A stretch of DNA of 64,000 nucleotides from Panulirus ornatus (GCF_036320965.1 NC_092251.1:363501-427500); one strand, 5' to 3'; numbered from the stretch's first letter, positions 43,401 to 55,676 are shown. Notes: generated by a model from the letters alone, not told the origin. A program made the numbers and translations.

Positions 43401-46400
43401 ACAAGTGATACATTGACGGATACAAGTGATACATTGACGGATACAAGTGATACATTGACGGATACAAGTGATACATTGACGGATACAAGTGATACATTGA
43501 CGGATACAAGTGATACATTGACGGATACAAGTGATACATTGACGGATACAAGTGATACATTGACGGATACAAGTGATACATTGACGGATACAAGTGATAC
43601 ATTGACGGATACAAGTGATACATTGACGGATACAAGTGATACATTGACGGATACAAGTGATACATTGACGGATACAAGTGATACATTGACGGATACAAGT
43701 GATACATTGACGGATACAAGTGATACATTGACGGATACAAGTGATACATTGACGGATACAAGTGATACATTGACGGATACAAGTGATACATTGACGGATA
43801 CAAGTGATACATTGACGGATACAAGTGATACATTGACGGATACAAGTGATACATTGACGGATACAAGTGATACATTGACGGATACAAGTGATACATTGAC
43901 GGATACAAGTGATACATTGACGGATACAAGTGATACATTGACGGATACAAGTGATACATTGACGGATACAAGTGATACATTGACGGATACAAGTGATACA
44001 TTGACGGATACAAGTGATACATTGACGGATACAAGTGATACATTGACGGATACAAGTGATACATTGACGGATACAAGTGATACATTGACGGATACAAGTG
44101 ATACATTGACGGATACAAGTGATACATTGACGGATACAAGTGATACATTGACGGATACAAGTGATACATTGACGGATACAAGTGATACATTGACGGATAC
44201 AAGTGATACATTGACGGATACAAGTGATACATTGACGGATACAAGTGATACATTGACGGATACAAGTGATACATTGACGGATACAAGTGATACATTGACG
44301 GATACAAGTGATACATTGACGGATACAAGTGATACATTGACGGATACAAGTGATACATTGACGGATACAAGTGATACATTGACGGATACAAGTGATACAT
44401 TGACGGATACAAGTGATACATTGACGGATACAAGTGATACATTGACGGATACAAGTGATACATTGACGGATACAAGTGATACATTGACGGATACAAGTGA
44501 TACATTGACGGATACAAGTGATACATTGACGGATACAAGTGATACATTGACGGATACAAGTGATACATTGACGGATACAAGTGATACATTGACGGATACA
44601 AGTGATACATTGACGGATACAAGTGATACATTGACGGATACAAGTGATACATTGACGGATACAAGTGATACATTGACGGATACAAGTGATACATTGACGG
44701 ATACAAGTGATACATTGACGGATACAAGTGATACATTGACGGATACAAGTGATACATTGACGGATACAAGTGATACATTGACGGATACAAGTGATACATT
44801 GACGGATACAAGTGATACATTGACGGATACAAGTGATACATTGACGGATACAAGTGATACATTGACGGATACAAGTGATACATTGACGGATACAAGTGAT
44901 ACATTGACGGATACAAGTGATACATTGACGGATACAAGTGATACATTGACGGATACAAGTGATACATTGACGGATACAAGTGATACATTGACGGATACAA
45001 GTGATACATTGACGGATACAAGTGATACATTGACGGATACAAGTGATACATTGACGGATACAAGTGATACATTGACGGATACAAGTGATACATTGACGGA
45101 TACAAGTGATACATTGACGGATACAAGTGATACATTGACGGATACAAGTGATACATTGACGGATACAAGTGATACATTGACGGATACAAGTGATACATTG
45201 ACGGATACAAGTGATACATTGACGGATACAAGTGATACATTGACGGATACAAGTGATACATTGACGGATACAAGTGATACATTGACGGATACAAGTGATA
45301 CATTGACGGATACAAGTGATACATTGACGGATACAAGTGATACATTGACGGATACAAGTGATACATTGACGGATACAAGTGATACATTGACGGATACAAG
45401 TGATACATTGACGGATACAAGTGATACATTGACGGATACAAGTGATACATTGACGGATACAAGTGATACATTGACGGATACAAGTGATACATTGACGGAT
45501 ACAAGTGATACATTGACGGATACAAGTGATACATTGACGGATACAAGTGATACATTGACGGATACAAGTGATACATTGACGGATACAAGTGATACATTGA
45601 CGGATACAAGTGATACATTGACGGATACAAGTGATACATTGACGGATACAAGTGATACATTGACGGATACAAGTGATACATTGACGGATACAAGTGATAC
45701 ATTGACGGATACAAGTGATACATTGACGGATACAAGTGATACATTGACGGATACAAGTGATACATTGACGGATACAAGTGATACATTGACGGATACAAGT
45801 GATACATTGACGGATACAAGTGATACATTGACGGATACAAGTGATACATTGACGGATACAAGTGATACATTGACGGATACAAGTGATACATTGACGGATA
45901 CAAGTGATACATTGACGGATACAAGTGATACATTGACGGATACAAGTGATACATTGACGGATACAAGTGATACATTGACGGATACAAGTGATACATTGAC
46001 GGATACAAGTGATACATTGACGGATACAAGTGATACATTGACGGATACAAGTGATACATTGACGGATACAAGTGATACATTGACGGATACAAGTGATACA
46101 TTGACGGATACAAGTGATACATTGACGGATACAAGTGATACATTGACGGATACAAGTGATACATTGACGGATACAAGTGATACATTGACGGATACAAGTG
46201 ATACATTGACGGATACAAGTGATACATTGACGGATACAAGTGATACATTGACGGATACAAGTGATACATTGACGGATACAAGTGATACATTGACGGATAC
46301 AAGTGATACATTGACGGATACAAGTGATACATTGACGGATACAAGTGATACATTGACGGATACAAGTGATACATTGACGGATACAAGTGATACATTGACG

Positions 46401-46621
46401 GATACAAGTGATACATTGACGGATACAAGTGATACATTGACGGATACAAGTGATACATTGACGGATACAAGTGATACATTGACGGATACAAGTGATACAT
46501 TGACGGATACAAGTGATACATTGACGGATACAAGTGATACATTGACGGATACAAGTGATACATTGACGGATACAAGTGATACATTGACGGATACAAGTGA
46601 TACATTGACGGATACAAGTGA
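25433..46621. repeat. 21-bp satellite, about 1009 units
   Basis: The unit starts TTGACGGATACAAGTGAT and ends ACA; read on the + strand it is the heptapeptide DTLTDTS. 21,189 bp is 1009 x 21 with no indel, because the frame never changes. Only a handful of variant units are seen: GGATGCAAGTGATATTTT at the left edge, GGATATAAG twice and GGATGCAAG once within the first ten or so units, and one GGATGCAAGTGATATTTT at about 42243. Because 21 is a multiple of three and the unit lacks stops in them, one + frame and all three minus frames stay open for over 7000 codons. No flanking splice signals or non-repeat coding content support translation. Confidence 0.97.
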
Positions 46622-46790
46622 TTTGCACACACACACACATCTGATGATAGGTTAGGTGAAATTCAGCCCATCATGAGTCCAACACAAGACTATTGTATAT
46701 GGCATATACTTCTTTTAACAAACATAGTGTACGTACTGTCTCCAGTAAGGCGATGGAAGTCTCAACTTTCCACGATTTTCTTCCTTACAG
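46622..46790 (+). other. Intron end after the satellite
   Basis: A short (CA)n at 46626-46639, unique sequence, and the acceptor cttccttacag. No coding signal for the missing domains was seen. Confidence 0.8.
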
Positions 46791-47024
46791 ACGTGGACGT
46801 GCTGCAGGTGGACGCCGCCTCCGTCACCAGCAGCCTTGAGGGCCAGAGGCGTAGTGGCGGGGGACCGGGTGCTGGGGCCGGCCAGACAGGCAGAGGAAGT
46901 GAAGATGCGAGGAGGAATGGTAGTGCAACGACTCGAGGTGGAGCTGGAAACTCTCCTGCCGGCGACGACCTGAGAAACTACGCTTACGAAGGTGAAGGAT
47001 CTTCTCCTGGATCTCTCTCTTCTT
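46791..47024 (+). CDS. CadN: CadN exon Q: cytoplasmic tail with YAYEGEGS
   Basis: Acceptor ttccttacag|AC and donor cttctt|gtaagt. Two bases complete a codon started upstream, so the preceding exon must end in phase 1. It reads DVDVLQVDAASVTSSLEG, a Gly/Arg/Ser-rich stretch, then GDDLRNYAYEGEGSSPGSLS. That last block is the conserved start of the beta-catenin-binding region of classical cadherins. The open frame continuing to 47344 past the donor is purine-rich intron. Confidence 0.93.
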
Positions 47025-47865
47025 GTAAGTCTATCAGGAGCGAGGGAAGGAAGAGGGTAGAGAGTATCCCTTGGAGGAGGAAGGGATGGGGAGCAATAAA
47101 GGAAATTAGAATTTTAGCGACCATAAAGGAAGGGAAGGAGGGAAGAAGAGAACTGTTCATACTTCACTTTCTCCATTTAGATTTAATGGAAAGGGAAAGG
47201 AAATGGTTTAGAAAAGATGAGGGAAGAATGAGCATTTCTATTCCTCTTCCAGATCTAGCAGGAGGGAAGAAGGTGCGCGAGGAATTTTCGCAGGAACATA
47301 TTCTCCTTAAAACTAGGAGGCGAGTGATGGGAGTTGATGCGTAAGGGTCAGTTAGCTGTGTTGGTGGACCATGACAGTGAACCAGACAACTATGTTGGTA
47401 CACCATAGTTCTGGGCCAGACAATCATGTTGGCTATGTTGGTGGATCAAGAGGCTTCCCTGGAGGAAGGCAATCTCTCGAGGAAGGAAACAGTATCCTCC
47501 AGGACGAAGGTTATTTTCTTGTAGGTTCTCCAAGGGAGACGGTAGGAGAACTCTTACTGAAATCTTTATTCTGGTAGGTCAAACAGAGACGACGTCTGGC
47601 ACAAGGATAAGATAACCATTCTTTATATCACATTTTGCGTTATCAGTTAATCCAGTATGATCCGTAGATTAACAGTGAATGAGAAACAAATCAGATAAAG
47701 TATATATAGCGACATCGTTATTCTAACCGCAGTAACGCTGTTGTCTCGAGCTTTTAACTGAGTTGACATTAATTTTTATGGTAAATGATAATGATACATG
47801 GATACTTTTTTTACTATCAAGTTTACTATAAGTTTTCCAATGTCAGTATTATCTGTTTGTGTCAG
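47025..47865 (+). other. Last CadN intron
   Basis: Purine-rich at first. At 47350-47460 there is a two- to three-fold imperfect repeat (CAGACAATCATGTTGG type). AT-rich afterwards. No coding signal was seen. Confidence 0.7.
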
Positions 47866-48200
47866 GTTTGGAGAGTTGTAGTGGCAGCGCCAAGCTCCTT
47901 GGAGGATTCCGTGAGGTGGCCCACATGCTGGAGTCATGGGACCCTACTGGTTCACATTCCAACCAAACACAAGCCACCACAACCAAAACAAACATGACAA
48001 AAGATGTTGTTGCTGCACCAGTCAGGATGAATCCCTGTGGTATCGATATGGCAAGTGGACCAGACGGTGACGTGACCACAGCAATTACGTACCCAGATCC
48101 GTTGCCTCCACCAATCAGCGAGGGGCTACCCCCAGAGCCTGTGACCACACCTCTCCTCATGCCAGTACCCGAACCACCGCGTGCCTTTAAGACCAAATAA
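47866..48200 (+). CDS. CadN: CadN exon R: terminal coding exon
   Basis: Acceptor tttgtgtcag|GT, stop TAA at 48198-48200. With T from exon Q it reads C-LESCSGSAKLLGGFREVAH, MLESWDPTG, then a Thr/Pro-rich tail ending PRAFKTK. FREVAHML aligns by position with FRKLADMY of the usual catenin-binding end, but the DYL-x3-GP segment before it is absent and the tail is longer. An alternative terminal exon cannot be excluded. Confidence 0.85.
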
Positions 48201-48379
48201 GCGGTTTTGTTGAGGAAACACTAACTTAATATTCACTTTATCTTATTGTAGAATTAATTACATTTATCTTTACCATATCAAACTAAGATTTTACTATGTT
48301 TATATTATCTTTAAATCTATTGTAAAAAGAGTTCGACAATTATAATCATTTCTCATTTTTCAGCAGAAGAGTATTTTTG

Positions 48380-48491
<112 letters not shown>

Positions 48492-49726
48492 GGGTAAGTT
48501 ATCCCAGCACATTGCTGGCAGTAGCTGATGTATAAAAATAATTAATTTTTTCGTATTGAACCCTTTCTATAAACCTGCTTTGGGCTCCCGCGATATGCCT
48601 GTGTGTATTTGGTGGGGATGTGTCCGTGTGTGCTTGACTATCCGTGTGTGCTTGACCAGGATGTGTCAGCGTATGACTGGCCAGTACGCATCCACGTGTA
48701 ACTGGCTTTGCGATGTTTATATGAGCGTATAGAAGAGTTTCGTGTTAGATGGGAGTATTTTGCGTCCAATTCTGAATTTTGATATACAATGACAGGCAAA
48801 AATATTTAACCTTCTACAGCGTTAGATGAAGTTGTTGTTTGTATAACAGAAAATGAAATGAAAAGTTAGAATCATCAGAGATGAATCCTGGCGAACGATG
48901 TGGTACAAGGCCTCGCCTCACAGCCTCTGGTCAGACTGTGACGCAGTTTCTTAGAGTCGTTCTTCCCAAATGTTAACCTTTCCTCAGTAGCCTTCACGTG
49001 GGTATAGCATTTACTTCAATGCAAGTGGTCGTCTCTATATAGCGTGAGTTGTACTGTTGAGTCACCTTCACTGAAGTTAGTGTCTGTCAGCGGTCACTTC
49101 TCTGTAGCGTCATAGCGGCCACTTGTACATAGTATCAACTTGGACCAGCGGTTGGTTACCAGCAAGTTTGAGCAAGAGGTCTTGACCCGTGGCCACGACG
49201 GTGCTACCCTGGCAGGTGAGGCCATATTGATCAAGAATTGTAGTGTCGTGCTCAAGGTTCCTAACGTCGTGCTTTAGTACTTGATCACCTACAATGGTTA
49301 AACCTCTAGAGAGCGTTCACTGTTCCTGTTGTTCACGTGTGTATATTTACTACTTCTACCCAGCAGCACCTGGGAACAACCGTTGTTACCTGTTGTGAGC
49401 GATCGATTCATTTGCTGGAACAGCCACTGACACCAGATGACTCTAGTCCACGCAGAAATTTTTCACGATCTCTTTATACTTCCTCTGAAGCCTCGAGTCT
49501 CCAAGCTCTGTGGTTTGATGACGTTCACTGATGGTATTGTGTATCTGTAGTTTTTTATCACTGACTTTTAGCAGGAGAGTAGGTGAACACGAGCAATGAA
49601 CGGATGGGAAGAACACTAATGAGGTTAATAGGTGGGGAGGACGCTGCTAAGTTCTACTTGTGGAAGACGAGACCTGGAGCCGCATTCTGACGTCAGTGAT
49701 TCTGTATTTTTCTAAAATTTTTATGA

Positions 49727-49732
49727 AATAAA
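49727..49732 (+). promoter_or_regulatory. Candidate polyadenylation signal for CadN
   Basis: AATAAA in TGAAATAAAATAG, with a GTTGTTACCCCTGTTTTATT downstream element. It is the nearest canonical hexamer after the stop; non-canonical earlier signals are possible. Confidence 0.4.
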
Positions 49733-49839
49733 ATAGATAATGTTGTTACCCCTGTTTTATTACCCACAAGTTACTATATACAAGTTACTGTATACAGCAA
49801 CGGCTGTATACACGTGGAGTGCGTTGACCGCCTTTACAG

Positions 49840-49840
<1 letters not shown>

Positions 49841-49922
<82 letters not shown>
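49841..49922. repeat. (TC)n microsatellite
   Basis: About 41 TC units. Confidence 0.95.
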
Positions 49923-49925
<3 letters not shown>

Positions 49926-51102
49926 AAATATCATACCTGTAAGGAGAGAGACACATGCACAATGAGAAATGAATACAGAAACCTGCCATTACTACAAGAG
50001 TTTTTCAGAAATGTAAGTTGGAGTAGAGAGGTAGTTTTAAACAGCCAGTAAAGTGAACACAAAAGATGATCAAAATGAAATGAAAGAACTGAAAGATTAA
50101 GAGATAAAGCAAACCAAACACAAGAACAGAATTAAAGGAAGAGTAGAACACCACTAGAGGCCATATATATACCTAGAACCTGAGTATGAACTAAAGATTA
50201 TGACAGGAACAGATATGGACAAGAAAGGTGAACAACAAAAACAATTCTACAACAGACTACAGCTGTAGTTGGACAGAACATGAGTATTACCAACCAGCGC
50301 TAACCATGAGATCCAATTGCTAACGATGACCAAAACTATCACTAGTCAGAGTCCACGAACTACAGCAACGCTGGACACCCAACAAACATGATGTTAACAA
50401 AACCCAGGAAGATCTTTGGCATAAATATACGAAGTTTGGTAACTGATGATTATACATCCCAAGTGAAATACTTTAATTAATACACAAATTAGAACATGCA
50501 TGAACAATAAAGTGAATGATAAAACAAGCCAGAACAATAACAATTTCCGAGCAGATAGTATCAGAATCAAACGATGTGAAGTGACAGTAGAGGTCCATGA
50601 TACACTGGAAGATGAGTGACAGTATATGTGAGTCCATGATACACTGGAAGATGAGGAGTGAAAGTATACGTCCATGATAAACTGAAAGATGAGGATTGAC
50701 AGTATAAGTCCATGATAAACTGGAAGGATAATAGACAGTGAATATAAGTTAACAAAAATATGAAAAAATTACAATAAAAACTCCGCCATTCTTCCTGTTA
50801 TATCTTATCATCTTTGCCTTTTCTCTTGTTATACGTTCAATTTACTTTGTTCTATCTTTTTACAACTGTTGTACAACACTTCGAGTCTGGCTGTGGCTAA
50901 TGAAAAAGGCTTTTAGGCATCCGGTAAGTCCAAGCTCAAGGGTATGGCAGAACAATGAAATTATGTGGGGAGAACAACATTATTCATTACATGTAGATCT
51001 TTAAGACACCGTGCCTTCTTCAGGTCTATTTTCTGAGAGGTAAAAAGAAAAAGTCGTATCTGCCTCATTTGAACTTCCAACAAAAAAATCTGAGGAACTT
51101 TG
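49923..51102. other. AT-rich flank
   Basis: About 50590-50740 holds an imperfect repeat of roughly 45-50 bp with GTCCATGATAAACTGGAAGATGAG-like units (each 20-base core varies). No gene was recognised. Confidence 0.6.
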
Positions 51103-51108
51103 TTTATT
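51103..51108 (-). promoter_or_regulatory. Polyadenylation signal, minus strand
   Basis: AATAAA (TTTATT on the + strand), 73 bp beyond the stop codon of the candidate terminal exon at 51182-51316. Confidence 0.35.
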
Positions 51109-51181
51109 TCGTGACGTGTCTAAAGTCTTACCGTCACAGCAACACACAAGAACAACAAGCAACGCTACAAGAGACGATGTT

Positions 51182-51316
51182 CTACATGGTTGTCTGTACC
51201 TCTCCACCCTCGACAATTCTGGGTTGGATGTTGTTGACCTCTCTCCCATCAGCGACATAGTTTACCACGCGAGGAGCAGCGTCTTGGCTTTGATCATAGG
51301 CACCTCGCTTGCTCCG
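51182..51316 (-). CDS. Candidate terminal exon of an unrecognised minus-strand gene
   Basis: On the minus strand an acceptor-like GAGTGTAG is followed by 44 codons reading RSKRGAYDQSQDAAPRVVNY, VADGREVNNIQPRIVEGGEV, QTTM and a TAG stop. The residue mix is protein-like, with a polyadenylation hexamer at the right distance. VVNYVAD...QP loosely recalls chitin-binding cuticle motifs but is too weak to name. No upstream exon was found. An overlapping minus-strand frame at 51001-51258 has a hydrophobic run (SLVALLVVLVCCC) and is an alternative reading. It may also be a repeat fragment. Confidence 0.3.
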   Translation of the reverse strand, partial: RSKRGAYDQSQDAAPRVVNYVADGREVNNIQPRIVEGGEVQTTM

Positions 51317-51319
51317 CTA

Positions 51320-52972
51320 CACTCGGGCAGAAGTTTGATGAGTTCACAGGAACTTGACTAGCCTGCAAGATTTCTAATCAGAATCTGTAAGTCATCTAAT
51401 AAATCCCACATATAATCATGTAATATCAACCATGCGTGTTTATTGTTTATCTTGTTACTGTTGGATTGATTGATAGCGTAGCACGGCTTCATTACTGTGT
51501 TTGTAGTTGAATATGTGAGGCATACGATTGGCAAAGAAACGCAGGAAAATATTCAGGGACTGGGCCTTAACTCTTGTATCAGAGGCAGGTCCTCAGGTCT
51601 CGTCATTTCACTTCACCCAGAATTGATGAAACTCAGCATAAACTATTTTTCAACGAATGGTTCAATATTGGACTTTCTAGTTTGTCAGGAAGTATGTATG
51701 TGAAAGATGAGAGAAACACAATGGAGAAAACATGTAGGATAAGGTGTGTAAATTTTCTATTATGAAATTAGAGGACACATCAACAGCAATTTCTTTAAAC
51801 TGACACATATCATTGTGTTATCAACTATGTAAAGATGTAACTTAGACGAATTGATCATGAATCCCAACCACGACCCTAAATTTTGTATGTATGTATAGGG
51901 TGTTGTAGTCAACTTTAATAAACTGTCTGGGATCTGTTCAGTAATGGTATGATTTATCGTTTTCTTTCATTGCTGTTTTAGTTGGGTAGCATGCCGTAAG
52001 ATGGCGTAAATACATGGGGTCTCGGCATCACACTAAAATTGTGCTAAAACACCTTAGTTTTCCTTTCTTTGTAAATCTTCCTGGAGTTGGACAAAGCCCA
52101 CCAGGATAACAGCTCAGTTTTGTTCACAGTGTGTTAGTGGTGAGCCAGAGCCCGCAACTGACTGAGCTTCATACATAGGTCTACTCCGTAGGTAAGATTT
52201 CCGTTGTTTATTTGTTGGCCGTAGGCTGGGGTCATGTTGGCAGTGGGCTGGAGCTATGTTGGCAGTTGGCTGAGGTTAAGTTGGCCGTAGGCTGGATTTG
52301 TGTTGACAGTGGTCTGGGCTTATATTGGCCGTAGATGAAAAACCTAAGGAATTAAGGAATTCCGTCACTTCTACAGGTTGCCTGTAGGTGTCACTGTTAG
52401 AGTTCATAATAGATGTTTTCCTTGACCTCAGCGAGGAATATTCATATCTCCTTTCGTCTATGCGTGGTCACTGGACATTGGGAAAAAATAATTCGCTTGG
52501 CAAACGGTTAGTAGCTGTCCGGGGAAGTTTGCTTTTCAGAGAACAAATAGCGTTTTGGGCTAAGAGGGACCTGCATGTGTATCGCTTTTAAGCTGAATAA
52601 TAAAGACGAAAGAGGTACGCACAAGTGACTGACGTTAAAGGGAGTTAAAATGTTAGTGTAAATATCAGACTAGAGGATTTCCTATACTGTATCTGATGGA
52701 AGATGGTGACAATCTGAGGTAGGTGGCTGTGGATGAAGTAATGGGACGGTGGTACATATATCACGAGCTATGTTGATGTGTGGAGGTGACTGCCTCCACG
52801 TTAAGTGTGGTTCGTCTTGTTGGTTGGGTTGTTCAGCAGACTCCATGAAATGATATATTTCTTGTTTCATGATGAAATATTTTTGTTTCATCAAAGTTTT
52901 GAATGTTGTGTTGTGTTAGATGAGGGATGTTGCTGGTCGAGTCGTTTAGTTTTGTGCTTTGAGTTTTCATAG
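51320..52972. other. Intergenic, no gene seen
   Basis: AT-rich sequence. From 52210 to 52340 a loose 30-bp repeat (GTTGGCAGTGGCTGGGNTTATGTTGGCCGTAG type, diverged) occurs. Short open frames here show no recognisable motif. Confidence 0.6.
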
Positions 52973-54527
52973 GTTTGTGTTACAATAGTTTAACGTTTGT
53001 GTTACAATAGTTTGACGTTTGTGTTACAATAGTTTAACGTTTGTGTTACAGTAGTTTAACGTTTGTGTTACAATAGTTTAACGTTTGTGTTACAATAGTT
53101 TGACGTTTGTGTTACAATAGTTTGACGTTTGTGTTACAATAGTTTAACGTTTGTGTTACAATAGTTTAACGTTTGTGTAACAATAGTTTAACGTTTGTTA
53201 CAATAGTTTGACGTTTGTGTTACAATAGTTTGACGTTTGTTACAATAGTTTGACGTTTGTGTTACAATAGTTTGACGTTTGTGTTACAATAGTTCAACGT
53301 TTGTGTTACAATAGTTTAACGTTTGTGTTACAATAGTCTGACGTTTGTGTTACAATAGTATAACTTTTGTGTTACAATAGTTTGACGTTTGTGTTACAAT
53401 AGTTTAGCGTTTGTGTTACAATAGTTTGACGTTTGTGTTACAATAGTATAACGTTTGTATTGCAATAGTTTGACGTTTGTGTTACAAAAGTTTAACGTTT
53501 GTGTTACAATAGTTTAACGTTTGTGTTACAATAGTCTGACGTTTGTGTTACAATAGTTTGAATTTTGTGTTACGATAGTTTGACGTTTGTGTTACAATAG
53601 TTTAACGTTTGTGTTACAATAGTTTGACGTTTGTGTTACAATAGTTTAACGTTTGTGTTACAATAGTTTGACGTTTGTGTTACAATAGTATAACGTTTGT
53701 ATTACAATAGTTTGACGTTTGTGTTGCAATAGTTTAACGTTTGTCTTACAATAGTTTAACGTTTGTGTTACAATAGTCTGACGTTTGTGTTACAATAGTT
53801 TAACGTTTGTGTTACAATAGTTTGACGTTTGTTACAATAGTTTAACGTTTGTGTTACAATAGTTTGACGTTTGTGTTACAATAGTTTAACGTTTGTGTTA
53901 CTATAATTTGACGTTTGTGTTACAATAGTCTGACTTTTGTGTTACAATAGTCTGACTTTTGTGTTACAATAGTTTAACGTTTGTGTTACAATAGTCTGAC
54001 GTTTGTGTTACAGTAGTATAACGTTTGTATTACAATAGTTTGACGTTTGTGTTACAATAGTATAACGTTTGTATTACAATAGTTTGACGTTTGTGTTACA
54101 ATAGTTTAACGTTTGTGTTACAATAGTCTGACGTGTTACAGTAGTATAACGTTTGTGTTACAATAGTTTGACGTTTGTGTTACAATAGTATAACGTTTGT
54201 ATTACAATAGTTTGACGTTTGTGTAACAATAGTTTAACGTTTGTGTTACAATAGTCTGACGTTTGTGTTACAGTAGTATAACGTTTGTGTTACCATAGTT
54301 TGACGTTTGTGTTACAATAGTATAACGTTTGTATTACAATAGTTTGACGTTTGTGTTACAATAGTTTAACGTTTGTGTTACAATAGTCTGACGTTTGTGT
54401 TACAGTAGTATAACGTTTGTGTTACAATAGTTTGACGTTTGTGTTACAATAGTATAACGTTTGTATTACAATAGTTTAACGTTTGTGTTACAATAGTTTG
54501 ACGTTTGTGTTACAATAGTTTAACGTT
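52973..54527. repeat. 22-bp minisatellite, about 70 units, with 132-bp higher-order period
   Basis: The unit is ACGTTTGTGTTACAATAG plus TTTA, with TTTG, TATA and TCTG variants in the last four bases. In the right part, units starting CAGTAGTATAAC recur at 54011, 54139, 54271 and 54403, spacings of 128 (one short unit), 132 and 132, i.e. blocks of six units. Confidence 0.95.
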
Positions 54528-54939
54528 TTGTGAATGAAGTCTCGATTTTTGGTGAGTTGTTTATTGGAAAACGAGAGCTGCTAGGGCTTATAGTGCGTAT
54601 ATTTTGCGCATATATTTTGAGTTGTTGAATAAATGAAAAAATGATATTTATGAATCAATGGATTGAAAATATTCTCTAAGAAACAGGATATGTTTTGGAC
54701 AATTGTGAGACCGAAAGTTTACAGTTCTGCTTCATCTGTCCCCTTGTCAACTGAGGTTTCAGTGCCAGGCTGCCTTGTGACCTTTCATGTGGGGCTTGAG
54801 TTGTGTCAGTTGTTCATGCGATGATCATGTGGTTATCGCACTACAGAGCTCAGTGGCGGTGTAGAGGTGGGTAATTTATGACGCCATGGGTCATGATGAG
54901 CCAGAAAGTGATAAAAGTTGGGTCTGCAATGTCAGGGAT

Positions 54940-54942
<3 letters not shown>
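54528..54942. other. Intergenic, no gene seen
   Basis: Unique AT-rich sequence between the 22-bp array and a (GA)n tract. Nothing was recognised. Confidence 0.6.
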
Positions 54943-55007
<65 letters not shown>

Positions 55008-55024
55008 GAGGGGGGGGGGGGGGG
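54943..55024. repeat. (GA)n followed by a G run
   Basis: About 30 GA units, then TGGGAGG and a run of 14 or so G. Confidence 0.95.
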
Positions 55025-55127
55025 AATGGGAAGGGTGTGAGTGTATACCTATCTACCCTCTAGTACATAAGACCCTCGAGGTATTCCGACCCTGAGCTAA
55101 CGTGGGGCACTCAACTCGTGGAGTGCT

Positions 55128-55346
55128 TGTTTCACAATGCTGCCGCCACCTGATACAATACATTGTTTCACAATGCTGCCGCCACCTGATACAATACATT
55201 GTTTCACAATGCTGCCGCCACCTGATACAATACATTGTTTCACAATGCTGCCGCCACCTGATACAATACATTGTTTGACAATGCTGCCGCCACCTGATAC
55301 GATACATTGTTTCACAATGCTGCCGCCACCTGATACGATACATTGT
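55128..55346. repeat. 36-bp tandem repeat, 6 units
   Basis: The unit is TGTTTCACAATGCTGCCGCC plus ACCTGATACAATACAT. Nearly identical copies; the last two have GATACGATA. Length is a multiple of three, so frames on both strands stay open without further coding signs. Confidence 0.93.
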
Positions 55347-55676
55347 TGTCTCCAATTTTGTGTTCAATTGCAGAAGTTTCGAACCATTTGTCTGTCCAAT
55401 CTTGACAACTTCTCTAAGCTCATGCCTCGCTCATATCTAATTCTGTTGTACAAATTCTTGAAATGTCTCATCTGTCTGGTTAAGTTCTTGAGTATTTTTG
55501 TTATTATAGATTTAGTTGTAGTGATTCAGTCTGGGAAGTTTTAAATTTAGGCTGGTTTTTTTTTTGAAATATGTGTTGCCATGTTGGGATTGTGTATTTC
55601 ATTCTCTAGAAAATTTGGTTTCATGATAGTTATGTTCCAATCCCTAGATTTTACAAATAATGTGTCTCAAGTTTCT

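Noticed and set aside
25296..46655. Giant open frames of over 7000 codons on both strands
   Set aside because: They are the translation of one 21-bp unit in four stop-free frames. There is no unique coding content, start context or splice support.
46673..47344. 223-codon frame as one exon
   Set aside because: Only 46791-47024 is supported: acceptor ttccttacag before it, donor gtaagt after SLSS, and a phase-matched terminal exon. The rest is purine-rich intron.
55097..55367. Open frames on both strands over the 36-bp repeat
   Set aside because: Repeat length is a multiple of three and lacks stops in these frames; no splice or start signals support a gene.
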